DNA from: Cellulomonas composti | GTDB taxonomy: Bacteria > Actinomycetota > Actinomycetes > Actinomycetales > Cellulomonadaceae | Direction of reading: 5' to 3' | Assembly: GCF_007990245.1 (NCBI RefSeq) | Contig: NZ_BJWG01000001.1 | Coordinates: 186,001-250,000 of the forward strand | DNA length: 64,000 nucleotides | Position numbers and translations under genes: made by a program | Shown: positions 56,455 to 64,000 of the stretch, piece by piece | Position numbering within the stretch: position 1 is the stretch's first letter | Layout of the letters: every line of letters starts with the position of its first letter | The notes under the pieces: model-generated | What the model saw: the letters and a program-made list of their open reading frames with translations, nothing else | Told to the model about the DNA's origin: nothing | The model's database searches: none

Positions 56455-57386
56455 GACGCCTGGGCCTTCGACTTGCTCTTCGTCTTGCGCGGTTCGTCAG
56501 ACCCGTCCTTCGTCGTCCGCGCCTTCTTCTTGGTCCCGCCCGACGAACCGGACGAGGCGCCCTCGGCGTCCGCCTCCTCGGGCGCGGCCTCGCCGCGCGC
56601 CGAACGGGCCTTCTCGACCGAGCGTTGCAGCGCGGCGAGCAGGTCGACCACCTGGGCGCCGCTCTCGGCCGGCTCGTCGCCACCCGGTTGCGGCAGCGCA
56701 CGCGTGTCCCCCGCGTTCACCTTGGCCTCGATGAGCTCGGTCAGCGCGCTCTCGTAGCGGTCCGAGAACTGTGACGAGTCGAACTGCGCCGCGAGCGACT
56801 CCACGAGCGAGCTGGCCATCGCGAGCTCGGCCGGCTTGACGTCGATCTCGGCGTCGAGGATCGGGAAGTCGGCCTCACGCACCTCGTCGGGCCATAGCAG
56901 CGTCTGCAGGCAGATCACCTTGCCGCGTACGCGCAGCACGGCCATCGACTCGCGCTGCCGCAGCGCGACGCGCACGACGGCCATCCGGTCGGCCTGCTCG
57001 AGCGCCTCGCGCAGCAGCGCGTACGGTTTGGCGGCCGTCTTGTCGGGCTCCAGGTAGTACGTCCTGCCGAGCAGGATCGGATCGACCTGGTCCGCCGGGA
57101 CGAACTCGATGACCTCGATCTCGCGCTCCGAGCGCAGCGGCAGCCGGGAGAAGTCGTCGTCCGTGAGCACGACGAGCTCGCCGTCCGCGGTCTCGTAGCC
57201 CTTGGCGATCTCGTCCATCGAGACGGGTTCGCCGTCGATGCTGCACACCTTGCGGTACCGGATGCGGCCGCCGTCGGCGGCGTGCACCTGGTGCAGCGTG
57301 ACCTCGTGCTCGCCCGTCGCCGAGTACAGCCGCACGGGCACGTTCACCAGGCCGAACGCGACCGCGCCCTTCCAGATCGCCCGCAT
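56451..57386 (-). CDS. ku: Ku DNA-end-binding protein
   Basis: Homodimeric ring that holds double-strand breaks for end joining. The 311 residues start MRAIWKGAVAFGLVNVPVRL and carry the Ku core (IRYRKVCSIDGEPVSMDEI, YYLEPDKTAAKPYALLREAL, KPAELAMASSLVESLAAQF). The C-terminus is a Lys/Ser/Ala-rich tail (KKKARTTKDGSDEPRKTKSK), as needed for DNA threading and ligase recruitment in bacterial Ku. ATG at 57386 has GGAGG upstream. Divergent from the LigD genes, 82 bases apart. Confidence 0.94.
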   Translation of the reverse strand: MRAIWKGAVAFGLVNVPVRLYSATGEHEVTLHQVHAADGGRIRYRKVCSIDGEPVSMDEIAKGYETADGELVVLTDDDFSRLPLRSEREIEVIEFVPADQVDPILLGRTYYLEPDKTAAKPYALLREALEQADRMAVVRVALRQRESMAVLRVRGKVICLQTLLWPDEVREADFPILDAEIDVKPAELAMASSLVESLAAQFDSSQFSDRYESALTELIEAKVNAGDTRALPQPGGDEPAESGAQVVDLLAALQRSVEKARSARGEAAPEEADAEGASSGSSGGTKKKARTTKDGSDEPRKTKSKSKAQAS

Positions 57387-57456
57387 GGCTGCCTCCGTCC
57401 CGCCGGGCGCGCCCGCGCGTGTCTCGTCCGGCCTCGTGGTGCGACCCCGTCCTGGG

Positions 57457-57462
57457 CAGGAT
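57457..57462 (+). promoter_or_regulatory. Relaxed leaderless -10 box of the NHEJ ligase gene
   Basis: CAGGAT ends 6 bases before the GTG at 57469, in the 82-base region shared with ku. Confidence 0.4.
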
Positions 57463-57468
57463 GGACCC

Positions 57469-58398
57469 GTGGACCCCATGCTCGCCACCCCGGCGGCCTC
57501 CGGCGTGCCGCCACGCGGGAGCGGCTGGGCCTTCGAGGTGAAGTGGGACGGCGTGCGTGCGCTCGCGGACACCACCGACGGACGCCTGCGGCTGTGGAGC
57601 CGGAACGGGCGTGACGTCGCCGCGGGCTACCCCGAGCTCGCGCCGCTCGCTGACCTGGCCGACACGATCCTCGACGGTGAGATCGTCGCGCTCGCCGACG
57701 GCGTGCCGTCGTTCGCCGCGATCGCTGAGCGCATGCACGTGCGCGACCGGCAGCGCGTGGCCGCGCTCGTGCGCCGGGTCCCCGTCACCTACCTCGTCTT
57801 CGACGTCCTGCGGAGCGAGGGCGTGGACCGTACCGCTGACACCTACGACGAGCGACGTGGCGTGCTCGCCGCCCTCGACCTGCCTCCGTCGGTACAGCTC
57901 TCGCCCGTCTACGACGACGGCGCCGAGCTCTGGGCGGTGACGCTCGAGCACGGGCTGGAGGGTGTCGTCGCGAAGCGACGCGCCTCGGCGTACCGCTCGG
58001 GCCGGCGCGACGACTGGGTCAAGGCCGCGCACCGGCGCACCCGGGCGGCCCTCGTCGGAGGCTGGCGGAGCGAGTCCACCGGGTCCGGGCGGCTCGGCGC
58101 GCTGCTGCTGGGAGCGCCCGACGAGTCCGGCGCGCTGCGTTACCTCGGCCGCGCCGGCAGCGGTCTGACGACGGCGGCCGCGAAGGCGATCCGCGCCGAG
58201 CTCGACTCCGATGCGCGTGCGACGTCGCCGTTCGACGAGCCGGTCCCGGCAGCAGACGCGGCTGGAGCCCGCTGGTGCGAACCCCGGCTCGTCGTGGACG
58301 TGCGCTACCTGACGCGCTCCCCCGCCGGCCGGCTGCGCCAACCCGTCGTACGGGGCGCTCGCCTCGACGTCGACCCCGACGACTGGGAGACGCCGTGA
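57469..58398 (+). CDS. ATP-dependent DNA ligase, LigD ligase-domain protein
   Basis: A 309-residue stand-alone ligase of the NHEJ type. The nucleotidyl-transfer lysine is in WAFEVKWDGVRALA (motif I, about residue 27), followed by TILDGEIVALAD (motif III), VFDVLRSEG, LEGVVAKRRASAYRSGRRDD (motif IV) and WVKAAHRR (motif V), then a C-terminal OB domain (TGSGRLGALLLGAPDESG). In mycobacteria this domain is fused in LigD; here it is separate. The stop overlaps the polymerase GTG by four bases. Confidence 0.9.
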   Translation: MDPMLATPAASGVPPRGSGWAFEVKWDGVRALADTTDGRLRLWSRNGRDVAAGYPELAPLADLADTILDGEIVALADGVPSFAAIAERMHVRDRQRVAALVRRVPVTYLVFDVLRSEGVDRTADTYDERRGVLAALDLPPSVQLSPVYDDGAELWAVTLEHGLEGVVAKRRASAYRSGRRDDWVKAAHRRTRAALVGGWRSESTGSGRLGALLLGAPDESGALRYLGRAGSGLTTAAAKAIRAELDSDARATSPFDEPVPAADAAGARWCEPRLVVDVRYLTRSPAGRLRQPVVRGARLDVDPDDWETP

Positions 58399-59294
58399 CG
58401 CCCGAGCGCCAGGTGGTCGACGTGGGTGGTCGCCAGGTGCGCGTGTCCCACCTCGACAAGGTCATGTACCCGACGACCGGCACCACCAAGGCCGAGGTGA
58501 TCGACTACCTCGTGCGGGTCTCGTCCGCTCTGCTGGCCCAGCTCCACGAGCGTCCGGTGACCCGCATCCGGTGGCCGGACGGCGTCGCGGGCGAGCAGTT
58601 CTTCGAGAAGAACGTCCCGCGCGGCGCGCCGTCCTGGGTGCGGCACCTCGACCTGCCGGCCTCACCCGACGAGGAGGCCGGCACGCGGCTCGACCTGCCG
58701 TTCCTCGACGACCTCGCGGCCCTGGTCTGGGCCGCGAACGCGGGGGCGCTCGAGCTGCACACCCCGCAGTGGACGGTCGGTCGACGGGGCAAGGTCCGGC
58801 CCCCCGACCGGCTCGTCGTGGACCTGGACCCCGGACCGCCCGCGGGCCTCGACGAGTGCGCGGCCGTCGCACACCTGGTGGCCGACCGGCTGCGCACCGA
58901 CGGGTTCGACGAGGTCGTGCCCGTGACCTCCGGCTCGAAGGGCCTGCAGCTGTACGCGCCACTGCCGGCCGGGCGCGGGGTCCGTGACCGTGTCGGCGAC
59001 GTGCGCGAGTACGCACGCACGCTCGCGCGGTCCCTCGCGGCGGACCACCCGCGGCTCGTCGTGGCGGTCATGCGCAAGGACCTGCGCAGCGGCAAGGTGC
59101 TGCTCGACTGGTCGCAGAACCACCTCGCGAAGACCACGATCACGCCCTACTCGCTGCGCGGACGCGAGCTGCCGCGTGTGGCCGCGCCGCGGTGGTGGGA
59201 CGAGATCGGCCCCGGCCTGCAGCAGCTCTCTCCCGACGAGGTCGCGCGCCGACTCGTCGAACGTGGCGACCCGTTCGCCACGGGCGCAACCTGA
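58395..59294 (+). CDS. NHEJ polymerase/primase, LigD polymerase-domain protein
   Basis: A 299-residue archaeo-eukaryotic primase-type polymerase. It has VSHLDKVMYPTTGTTKAEVI, FFEKNVPRGAPSW, the catalytic LVVDLDPG (metal aspartates), SGSKGLQLYAPLPAG, and KVLLDWSQNHLAKTTITPYS with the third acidic residue. In mycobacterial LigD this is the N-terminal domain that fills gaps and adds ribonucleotides at breaks. No phosphoesterase domain is encoded here; the PHP gene next to ku might take part of that role. Confidence 0.91.
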   Translation: MTPERQVVDVGGRQVRVSHLDKVMYPTTGTTKAEVIDYLVRVSSALLAQLHERPVTRIRWPDGVAGEQFFEKNVPRGAPSWVRHLDLPASPDEEAGTRLDLPFLDDLAALVWAANAGALELHTPQWTVGRRGKVRPPDRLVVDLDPGPPAGLDECAAVAHLVADRLRTDGFDEVVPVTSGSKGLQLYAPLPAGRGVRDRVGDVREYARTLARSLAADHPRLVVAVMRKDLRSGKVLLDWSQNHLAKTTITPYSLRGRELPRVAAPRWWDEIGPGLQQLSPDEVARRLVERGDPFATGAT

Positions 59295-59341
59295 CCTGCC
59301 CGTTCGGACGGCGCCGCGCTGCCGGTCGGTGCGCCGATGAG

Positions 59342-59347
59342 TAGCGT
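59342..59347 (+). promoter_or_regulatory. -10 box of dps, compatible with two translation starts
   Basis: TAGCGT ends 7 bases before an in-frame GTG at 59355 (leaderless start) and would also give a 73-base leader to the ATG at 59427, which has its own AAGGAG. Confidence 0.45.
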
Positions 59348-59426
59348 GGACGTCGTGGCGGGAGCACGCCCGCCATCTCGCCGAGCACCCCACCGAGCCG
59401 TCCACCACCGAAGGAGCGCACCACCC

Positions 59427-59984
59427 ATGGCACCGGACCTCCCGCAGTACACCGTCCCCTCCCTCACCCCGAAGGAGGGTGCGCAGGTGGCGGCGATCCT
59501 GCAGACCCGCCTGGACTCGCTGAACGACCTGGCCCTGACGCTCAAGCACATCCACTGGAACGTGGTCGGTCCGCACTTCATCGCGGTGCACGAGATGCTC
59601 GACCCTCAGGTCGACGCGGTGCGGCTCATGGTCGACGCGATCGCCGAGCGCATCGCGACGCTCGGTGGCGCCCCGATCGGCACGCCCGGCGCGCTCGTCA
59701 AGAACCGCACCTGGGACGACTACTCGCTCGGCCGCGCCTCGACCGCCGAGCACCTCGGCGCGCTCGACAAGGTGTACGTCGGCGTGATCACCGCGCACCG
59801 GCAGGCCGCGACCGACACCGAGGAGCTCGACGACGTCACGAACGACCTCCTGGTCGGCCACCTGCACGAGCTCGAGCTGTTCCACTGGTTCGTGCGCGCC
59901 CACCTCGAGTCGGCCGGCGGCGCGCTGTCGACCGCAGGCTCCCAGACCGAGAAGTCGGCCGCTCGGGCCGCCAAGGCCTCCTGA
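59427..59984 (+). CDS. dps: Dps-family DNA-binding ferritin-like protein
   Basis: Dodecameric iron-storing, DNA-protecting protein. From the ATG it is 185 residues, with the ferroxidase region LTLKHIHWNVVGPHFIAVHE and MLDPQVDAVRLMVDAIAERI, and a Lys/Ala tail (TEKSAARAAKAS) that could bind DNA. AAGGAG precedes the ATG by 10 bases. The frame stays open upstream to a GTG at 59355 placed as a leaderless start; that form would add 24 Arg/His-rich residues (VAGARPPSRRAPHRA...). Both starts may be used. Confidence 0.92.
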   Translation: MAPDLPQYTVPSLTPKEGAQVAAILQTRLDSLNDLALTLKHIHWNVVGPHFIAVHEMLDPQVDAVRLMVDAIAERIATLGGAPIGTPGALVKNRTWDDYSLGRASTAEHLGALDKVYVGVITAHRQAATDTEELDDVTNDLLVGHLHELELFHWFVRAHLESAGGALSTAGSQTEKSAARAAKAS

Positions 59985-60013
59985 GCGACCCCGACCGGGC
60001 GGCACGGACGGGC

Positions 60014-61216
60014 ATGGCGGACGAGAACGGGCCGGCGCACGGCCCGGTCCCCCTGCCCGTCGGTGCCGCCGGACCCGGCCTGCGCACCGCACGTCCGGGC
60101 GTACCCCGCCCGGGATCCGCGCACCCGGGCGCGTTCGAGCGCCTGCACGTCGCGGCGCGCCTCGAGGACCGTTTCGACCGAGGGCTCGCGCGCCTGCTGC
60201 GGCGACGCGGCTGGAGCGTGCGCGTCGAGCCGTACGCGGGCTACGGCGCCGTCGGCTGGGTCCGCGTCCTCGCGCGCACGATGCTCGCGGCTCCTGGCGT
60301 GCGTACCGACGACCTGCCCGGCGCCGGCGGCGCCGAGCAGGCGGGTTCGACGCGCGCGCCGACACTGCGCGGCTGGCGCTCGTACGCGACCGCACAGGTC
60401 GCGGGTGTGCCGCTGCTCGTGCGGGTCGGCACGATCGAGCACCACGTGCACACCGACCGCGGCGGGTACCTCGACATCCGGCTGCGTTCGGACCTGCCGC
60501 CGGGGTGGCACGACGTCGAGATCGTCGTGCTCGAGGACAGCGCCGAGGGCGTCGTGCGGGCCTGCGCACCGGTGCACGTAACGCACCCGGACGCACGCTG
60601 GGGGCTGGTCAGCGACATCGACGACACCGTGATGGTGACCCGCCTGCCCCGGCCCGTGGTCGCCGCGTGGAACATCCTCGTGCGGCACGAGCACGCGCGC
60701 GAGCCCGTCCCCGGCATGAGGGACCTGTACGCCGCGCTGCTCGACGAGCACCCGGGCGCGCCCGTCGTCTACCTCTCGACGGGTGCGTGGAACGCCGCAC
60801 CGGCGATCGGCCGGTTCCTGCACCGCAACGGTTTCCCGTCCGGTCCGTTGCTGCTCACCGACTGGGGCCCGACCAACACAGGCTGGTTCCGCAGTGGTCC
60901 GCGGCACAAGATCACGCAGCTCAAACGCCTCATGCACGAGCTGCCCGACGTGCGCTGGGTGCTCGTCGGGGACGACGGGCAGCAGGACCCCCGGATCTAC
61001 GCCGCGGCGGCCGGTGCGCGGCCGGACCGGGTCGCGGGGATCCTCGTCCGCCAGCTCACGTTCACCGAGCACGTGCTCGCACGGGGTCTGATCGCCGCCG
61101 CACCGGGCGGCGGGCCGTCAGGGTCGCGGACCTCCGCGGGTGTGCCCGTGCTCCAGGGAGCCGACGGGCACGCGCTGCTCCGTCGGATCGAAGCCGGCGG
61201 CCTGTCGCTCGAGTGA
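60014..61216 (+). CDS. App1-like phosphatase domain protein (DUF2183)
   Basis: A 400-residue protein. The first ~170 residues are a beta-rich domain (WSVRVEPYAGYGAVGWVRVL, TVHTDRGG-type strands). From about residue 198 is an App1/HAD-like catalytic domain with WGLVSDIDDTVMVTRLP (nucleophile Asp), VYLSTGAWNAAPAIGRFL, KITQLKRLMHELPDVRWVL and VLVGDDGQQDPRIYA. The yeast homologue dephosphorylates phosphatidate; the bacterial substrate is unknown. Starts 29 bases after dps, with no clear ribosome site. Confidence 0.85.
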   Translation: MADENGPAHGPVPLPVGAAGPGLRTARPGVPRPGSAHPGAFERLHVAARLEDRFDRGLARLLRRRGWSVRVEPYAGYGAVGWVRVLARTMLAAPGVRTDDLPGAGGAEQAGSTRAPTLRGWRSYATAQVAGVPLLVRVGTIEHHVHTDRGGYLDIRLRSDLPPGWHDVEIVVLEDSAEGVVRACAPVHVTHPDARWGLVSDIDDTVMVTRLPRPVVAAWNILVRHEHAREPVPGMRDLYAALLDEHPGAPVVYLSTGAWNAAPAIGRFLHRNGFPSGPLLLTDWGPTNTGWFRSGPRHKITQLKRLMHELPDVRWVLVGDDGQQDPRIYAAAAGARPDRVAGILVRQLTFTEHVLARGLIAAAPGGGPSGSRTSAGVPVLQGADGHALLRRIEAGGLSLE

Positions 61217-61241
61217 GCCACGCGGTGCTCGCGTCCCGCGT

Positions 61242-61448
61242 TCAGAGCCGGGCGGGGTCGTCCCACTCGTCGTTGGACGAGATCGCCTCGTCGTCCGCGA
61301 CGAGCTCGGCGGACGTCAACGAACGCGGTGCGCGGGTCGGGTCGCCCCCGGACCGCGCATCGGCTGCGGCCAGTGCCGCCTCGGTCTCCGACGGCGGTGC
61401 GATGTGCTCCGCAGCGGGGTCGGAGACGAGGTCGCGGTCGTGGCTCAT
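61242..61448 (-). CDS. Small acidic protein of unknown function
   Basis: A 68-residue acidic, low-hydrophobicity protein (MSHDRDLVSDPAAEHIAPPS, ending ADDEAISSNDEWDDPARL), probably disordered. ATG at 61448 is preceded by TAGAAC with 7 bases between, close to the leaderless pattern, which is the main evidence that it is a real gene. Convergent with the App1-like gene and divergent from mqo. Confidence 0.6.
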   Translation of the reverse strand: MSHDRDLVSDPAAEHIAPPSETEAALAAADARSGGDPTRAPRSLTSAELVADDEAISSNDEWDDPARL

Positions 61449-61542
61449 GATGCCCGTTCTACCCTCCCCGGCCGCCGGATGCACCCCTGTCCGCGAGACG
61501 AACGTCACAGATTCGTCGTGGTCGAGTATCTCGACGTCAACT

Positions 61543-61548
61543 TACGAT
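61543..61548 (+). promoter_or_regulatory. Leaderless -10 box of mqo
   Basis: TACGAT ends 7 bases before the GTG at 61556; no ribosome site. Confidence 0.55.
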
Positions 61549-61555
61549 CGAGCGC

Positions 61556-63037
61556 GTGCCGACCACTGATCGCGAGCCCACCGTCGACGTCGTCCTCATC
61601 GGCGGCGGGATCATGAGCGCCACGCTCGCAGCGCTCCTGTCGACCCTCGAGCCGACGTGGACGATCGAGATCCACGAACGGCGCGACGGGCTCGCGCAGG
61701 AGAGCTCGAACGCCTGGAACAACGCGGGCACCGGCCACGCCGCGCTGTGCGAGCTGAACTACACGCCGCAGCGCGAGGACGGCTCGATCGACATCTCCAA
61801 GGCCGTCACGATCAACGAGCAGTACGAGCTCTCGCGAGAGCTGTGGGACTACCTCGCGGGCCACGACCGGCTGCCCGGCGGCTCGACCAGCGTCTCCACG
61901 ACCCCGCACATGACCTTCGTGCGCGGCGCAGACGGCGTCGACCACCTGCGCCGCCGGTTCGACGCGCTGCGCGCCCACCCCCTGTTCTCGGACCTCGAGC
62001 TGTCGACGGACCCCGACGAGATCGCGCGCTGGGCGCCGTTGCTCGTCGCCGACCGCGACCCGGCCGAGCCCGTCGCGGCGACCCGCTCGGCCGCCGGGAC
62101 CGACGTCGACTTCGGTGCTCTGACCCACGCCATGGTCGACGCGGTCGTCGCGCGCGGCGCCGACCTGCACCTCGAGTCGGAGGTCACCCGGCTGCGTCGC
62201 GATCGCCGGGGTGGCTGGCGCGTCACGGTGCGCGACCGCCGCTGGAACGGCCGTTCGCGCTCCCGCACGGTGCACGCGCGCTTCGTCTTCATCGGCGCGG
62301 GCGGCGGTGCGCTGCGGCTGCTGCAGAAGTCGGGGATCCCCGAGGCCAAGGGCTACGGCGGCTTCCCGATCAGCGGGCAGTTCCTGCGCACGACGAACCC
62401 GGACGTCGTGGCCGCACACCACGCGAAGGTCTACGGGCGGGCCGAGATCGGCGCCCCACCGATGTCGGTCCCGCACCTCGACACGCGCGTGGTCGACGGC
62501 GGCACCGCGCTCATGTTCGGCCCGTACGCCGGGTGGAGCATGAAGTTCCTCAAGCACGGCTCGTGGCTCGACCTGGTCCGCTCGGTGCGTCCCGGCAACC
62601 TCGTCCCGATGGCGGCCGTCGGGCTGCGCAACCTCGACCTGCTCACCTACCTGATCCGCGAGGTCACGACCTCCAGCGAGGGCCGGTTCCGGGCGCTGCG
62701 CCAGTTCGTGCCCACCGCGCGTCCCGCCGACTGGGAGCTCATCACGGCCGGACAGCGCGTCCAGGTCATCAAGCGCGGACCGGGCGGCGGCGTCCTCGAG
62801 TTCGGCACCGAGCTGGTCAGCGCGGCGGACGGCTCGATCGCGGGACTGCTGGGCGCCTCCCCCGGCGCGTCCACGGCGGTCGCCACGATGGTCGACCTGC
62901 TGGAGCGCTGCTTCCCGGGCAAGGTCGACGACTGGCGACCCGTGCTGCGCCAGATGATGCCGAGCCTCGGGGGCGGCGAGTGGGACGAGGCGATGGAGCT
63001 CGACCTGTCCGACGACGCCGTGTCGGCGCAGCGCTGA
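61556..63037 (+). CDS. mqo: Malate:quinone oxidoreductase
   Basis: Membrane-associated FAD enzyme that oxidises malate to oxaloacetate and passes electrons to quinone, replacing or backing up malate dehydrogenase. The 493 residues show the FAD motif VLIGGGIMSATLAALLSTLE, ESSNAWNNAGTGHAALCELN, GSTSVSTTPHMTFVRG and the late SPGASTAVATMVDLLERCF. Length is normal. GTG at 61556 fits the leaderless pattern. Confidence 0.95.
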   Translation: MPTTDREPTVDVVLIGGGIMSATLAALLSTLEPTWTIEIHERRDGLAQESSNAWNNAGTGHAALCELNYTPQREDGSIDISKAVTINEQYELSRELWDYLAGHDRLPGGSTSVSTTPHMTFVRGADGVDHLRRRFDALRAHPLFSDLELSTDPDEIARWAPLLVADRDPAEPVAATRSAAGTDVDFGALTHAMVDAVVARGADLHLESEVTRLRRDRRGGWRVTVRDRRWNGRSRSRTVHARFVFIGAGGGALRLLQKSGIPEAKGYGGFPISGQFLRTTNPDVVAAHHAKVYGRAEIGAPPMSVPHLDTRVVDGGTALMFGPYAGWSMKFLKHGSWLDLVRSVRPGNLVPMAAVGLRNLDLLTYLIREVTTSSEGRFRALRQFVPTARPADWELITAGQRVQVIKRGPGGGVLEFGTELVSAADGSIAGLLGASPGASTAVATMVDLLERCFPGKVDDWRPVLRQMMPSLGGGEWDEAMELDLSDDAVSAQR

Positions 63038-63066
63038 GCGGTCCGGAGCGCGTAGCCTCCGTCCTC

Positions 63067-63360
63067 ATGCACGACGAACCGGCCACGGAGCCCGTCAGCG
63101 CGCTCATGCGCGCCGCGAAGGTCCAGGCCGCGACCGAGCACACCACCGTCGGGCTCGTCGAGTCCCTGCCCGACGGTCGGGTGACCATCGGGTGCGCGTG
63201 CGGCATGCAGCTCACCAACGGCCCGACGTGGTCGCTCGACGAGCACATCCGCCTGCACCGCGCCGAGGCCCGCTTCCTCGCGCTGGCCGCGGTCGCCCCG
63301 CCGCAGATCCCCCGCCTGGTGCCGTGGCCGCTGACCACGACGGACGCACCCGCCTCCTGA
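63067..63360 (+). CDS. Small protein of unknown function
   Basis: A 97-residue protein with a likely beta-hairpin carrying a CACG motif (DGRVTIGCACGMQLTNG, residues about 38-54) and a helix ending in two histidines (LDEHIRLHRAEARFLALAA). The Cys/His arrangement could bind zinc, but no family is recognised. ATG at 63067 lies 8 bases after TAGCCT. Runs of a 10-bp repeat follow the stop. Confidence 0.7.
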   Translation: MHDEPATEPVSALMRAAKVQAATEHTTVGLVESLPDGRVTIGCACGMQLTNGPTWSLDEHIRLHRAEARFLALAAVAPPQIPRLVPWPLTTTDAPAS

Positions 63361-63363
63361 CGG

Positions 63364-63393
63364 GGGCCGATCAGGGCCGATCAGGGCTGATCA
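63364..63393. repeat. 10-bp tandem repeat, 3 units, between convergent genes
   Basis: GGGCCGATCA at 63364 and 63374 and GGGCTGATCA at 63384; the last unit contains the stop codon of the DUF2277 gene (minus strand). Confidence 0.7.
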
Positions 63394-63744
63394 GGGGGCC
63401 GCGAGCATCGCGCCGTCCTCGTCGTGCGTGTGGGCCAGGCCCAGCTCGTGCGCGCGCTCGTGCTCCTCGCGCGCAGCCATCCTGGCCGCGATCCGCTCCT
63501 GCACGTCGGGCCGACGCAGCGGCGGCACGGTCGCCGGCGGGTTGCGCCGTGCGGGCAGCTCGTCGAGCACGGTCGTCGTGACCGCGGCGACCGCCGCGAC
63601 GGCGCGTTCGAACGCCTCACGGGTCGCGTCGGACACCGACGTCACCCCCGTCACCTTGCGCACGTACTGGCGTGCGGCGGCCTCGATCTCCTCGGCGGAC
63701 GCGGGCGGCTCCAGACCGCGCAGCGTCGTGATGTTGCGACACAT
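63391..63744 (-). CDS. DUF2277 family protein
   Basis: A 117-residue protein of a small family of unknown function, beginning with the characteristic MCRNITTLRGLEPPASAEEI and continuing AARQYVRKVTGVTSVSDATR, a helix, then a charged C-terminus with HERAHELGLAHTHDEDG. The N-terminal Cys-Arg-Asn-Ile is conserved in the family. ATG at 63744 lies 7 bases after TAGCGT. Divergent from the YbaK-type gene with start codons 34-46 bases apart. Confidence 0.85.
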   Translation of the reverse strand: MCRNITTLRGLEPPASAEEIEAAARQYVRKVTGVTSVSDATREAFERAVAAVAAVTTTVLDELPARRNPPATVPPLRRPDVQERIAARMAAREEHERAHELGLAHTHDEDGAMLAAP

Positions 63745-63751
63745 GAACGCG

Positions 63752-63757
63752 ACGCTA
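63752..63757 (-). promoter_or_regulatory. Leaderless -10 box of the DUF2277 gene
   Basis: TAGCGT on the minus strand ends 7 bases before the ATG at 63744. Confidence 0.55.
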
Positions 63758-63778
63758 CGCGCGGTACCCGGTTCGGGC

Positions 63779-64000
63779 ATGATGTCGCGCGTGTCGATCG
63801 TCCCCCTGCCGCCCCGCGCCCGGCTCGTCGCACAGGCGCTCGTCGACGCCGGCGTGCGTGGCGAGGTCGTCGAGCTGCCCGACTCCGCACGGACGGCGGC
63901 CGAGGCCGCATCCGCCCTGGGCTGCGAGATCGGCCAGATTGCGAACTCGCTCGTGTTCTGGTCCGACGGCGCCGCGCTCCTGGTGCTCACGAGCGGGCGG
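63779..64000 (+). CDS. YbaK/EbsC-type aminoacyl-tRNA deacylase family (3' truncated by window edge)
   Basis: The visible 74 residues match the start of a YbaK/ProX-like domain: VAQALVDAGVRGEVVELPDS, then AASALGCEIGQIANSLVFWS and LLVLTSGR. These proteins hydrolyse mischarged tRNA or bind tRNA; this one continues past the right edge. ATG codons at 63779 and 63782 are possible, but a GTG at 63791 lies exactly 7 bases after CATGAT, matching the leaderless pattern used around it, and may be the true start. Confidence 0.82.
   Translation, partial: MMSRVSIVPLPPRARLVAQALVDAGVRGEVVELPDSARTAAEAASALGCEIGQIANSLVFWSDGAALLVLTSGR

Overview
The window is 64 kb of very GC-rich chromosome (judged by eye) from an actinobacterium. 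Actinobacterial markers are mihF, RbpA, the GarA-FtsR-DUF151-MerR cluster, PafB/PafC, adjacent Lnt and Ppm genes, DUF3866 and a HelY-type helicase. Gene content and order suggest a Micrococcales member, perhaps a Cellulomonas relative; that placement is inference. No tRNA, rRNA, CRISPR array, transposase or phage gene was seen. Almost everything is chromosomal housekeeping.

Layout. 1-12.3 kb: the end of a pyrimidine/nucleotide operon (carB, pyrF, mihF, gmk, rpoZ, coaBC), then metK, priA, fmt and rsmB. 12.4-18.2 kb: rpe, an FMN riboswitch with the full riboflavin operon (ribD, ribE, ribBA, ribH), then hisE-hisG. 18.2-31.7 kb: a PH-like membrane protein, DUF3866, the pafB-pafC regulators, tatA-tatC, a diacylglycerol kinase-like gene, helY, an amidohydrolase, a 416-bp gap with a promoter but no gene, and the lnt-ppm1 pair. 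31.7-44 kb: rbpA behind a SigR-like promoter, then the most accessory stretch. It holds an aldo/keto reductase, an acidic unknown protein, a luciferase-like/FAD-oxidase fusion, two inverted AraC-VOC modules around a DUF4166/SRPBCC pair, a UvrA paralogue, a truncated and an intact GNAT, and a metallo-beta-lactamase-fold hydrolase. 44-51 kb: an orphan ParA-like ATPase and, reversed, pgsA-DUF881-sbp-DUF881-garA-ftsR-DUF151-merR, without gcvH. 51-64 kb: a DEAD-box RNA helicase with a long leader, threonine aldolase, a Fur-family regulator, a PHP-Ku pair divergent from split LigD ligase and polymerase genes, dps, an App1-like phosphatase, mqo, DUF2277 and the start of a YbaK-type gene.

How the genes work together. 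The left third is core metabolism arranged as translationally coupled operons, many with 4-base GTGA or ATGA overlaps. Stress and DNA-protection functions recur: PafBC, a UvrA paralogue, Ku/LigD, Dps, and RbpA under a likely oxidative-stress sigma factor. The envelope set (Tat, Lnt-Ppm, PgsA) is grouped in the usual actinobacterial way.

Two sequence-level patterns run through the window. First, about two dozen genes have a -10-like hexamer (TANNNT or a relaxed form) ending 6-8 bases before the start codon and no Shine-Dalgarno, implying widespread leaderless transcription. Second, short tandem repeats of 10-15 bp repeatedly sit at or just beyond stop codons. No clear new defence or mobile system was found. 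The best leads are the AraC-VOC modules, the flavin-enzyme fusion, the dual-start dps and the promoter-bearing gap before lnt.
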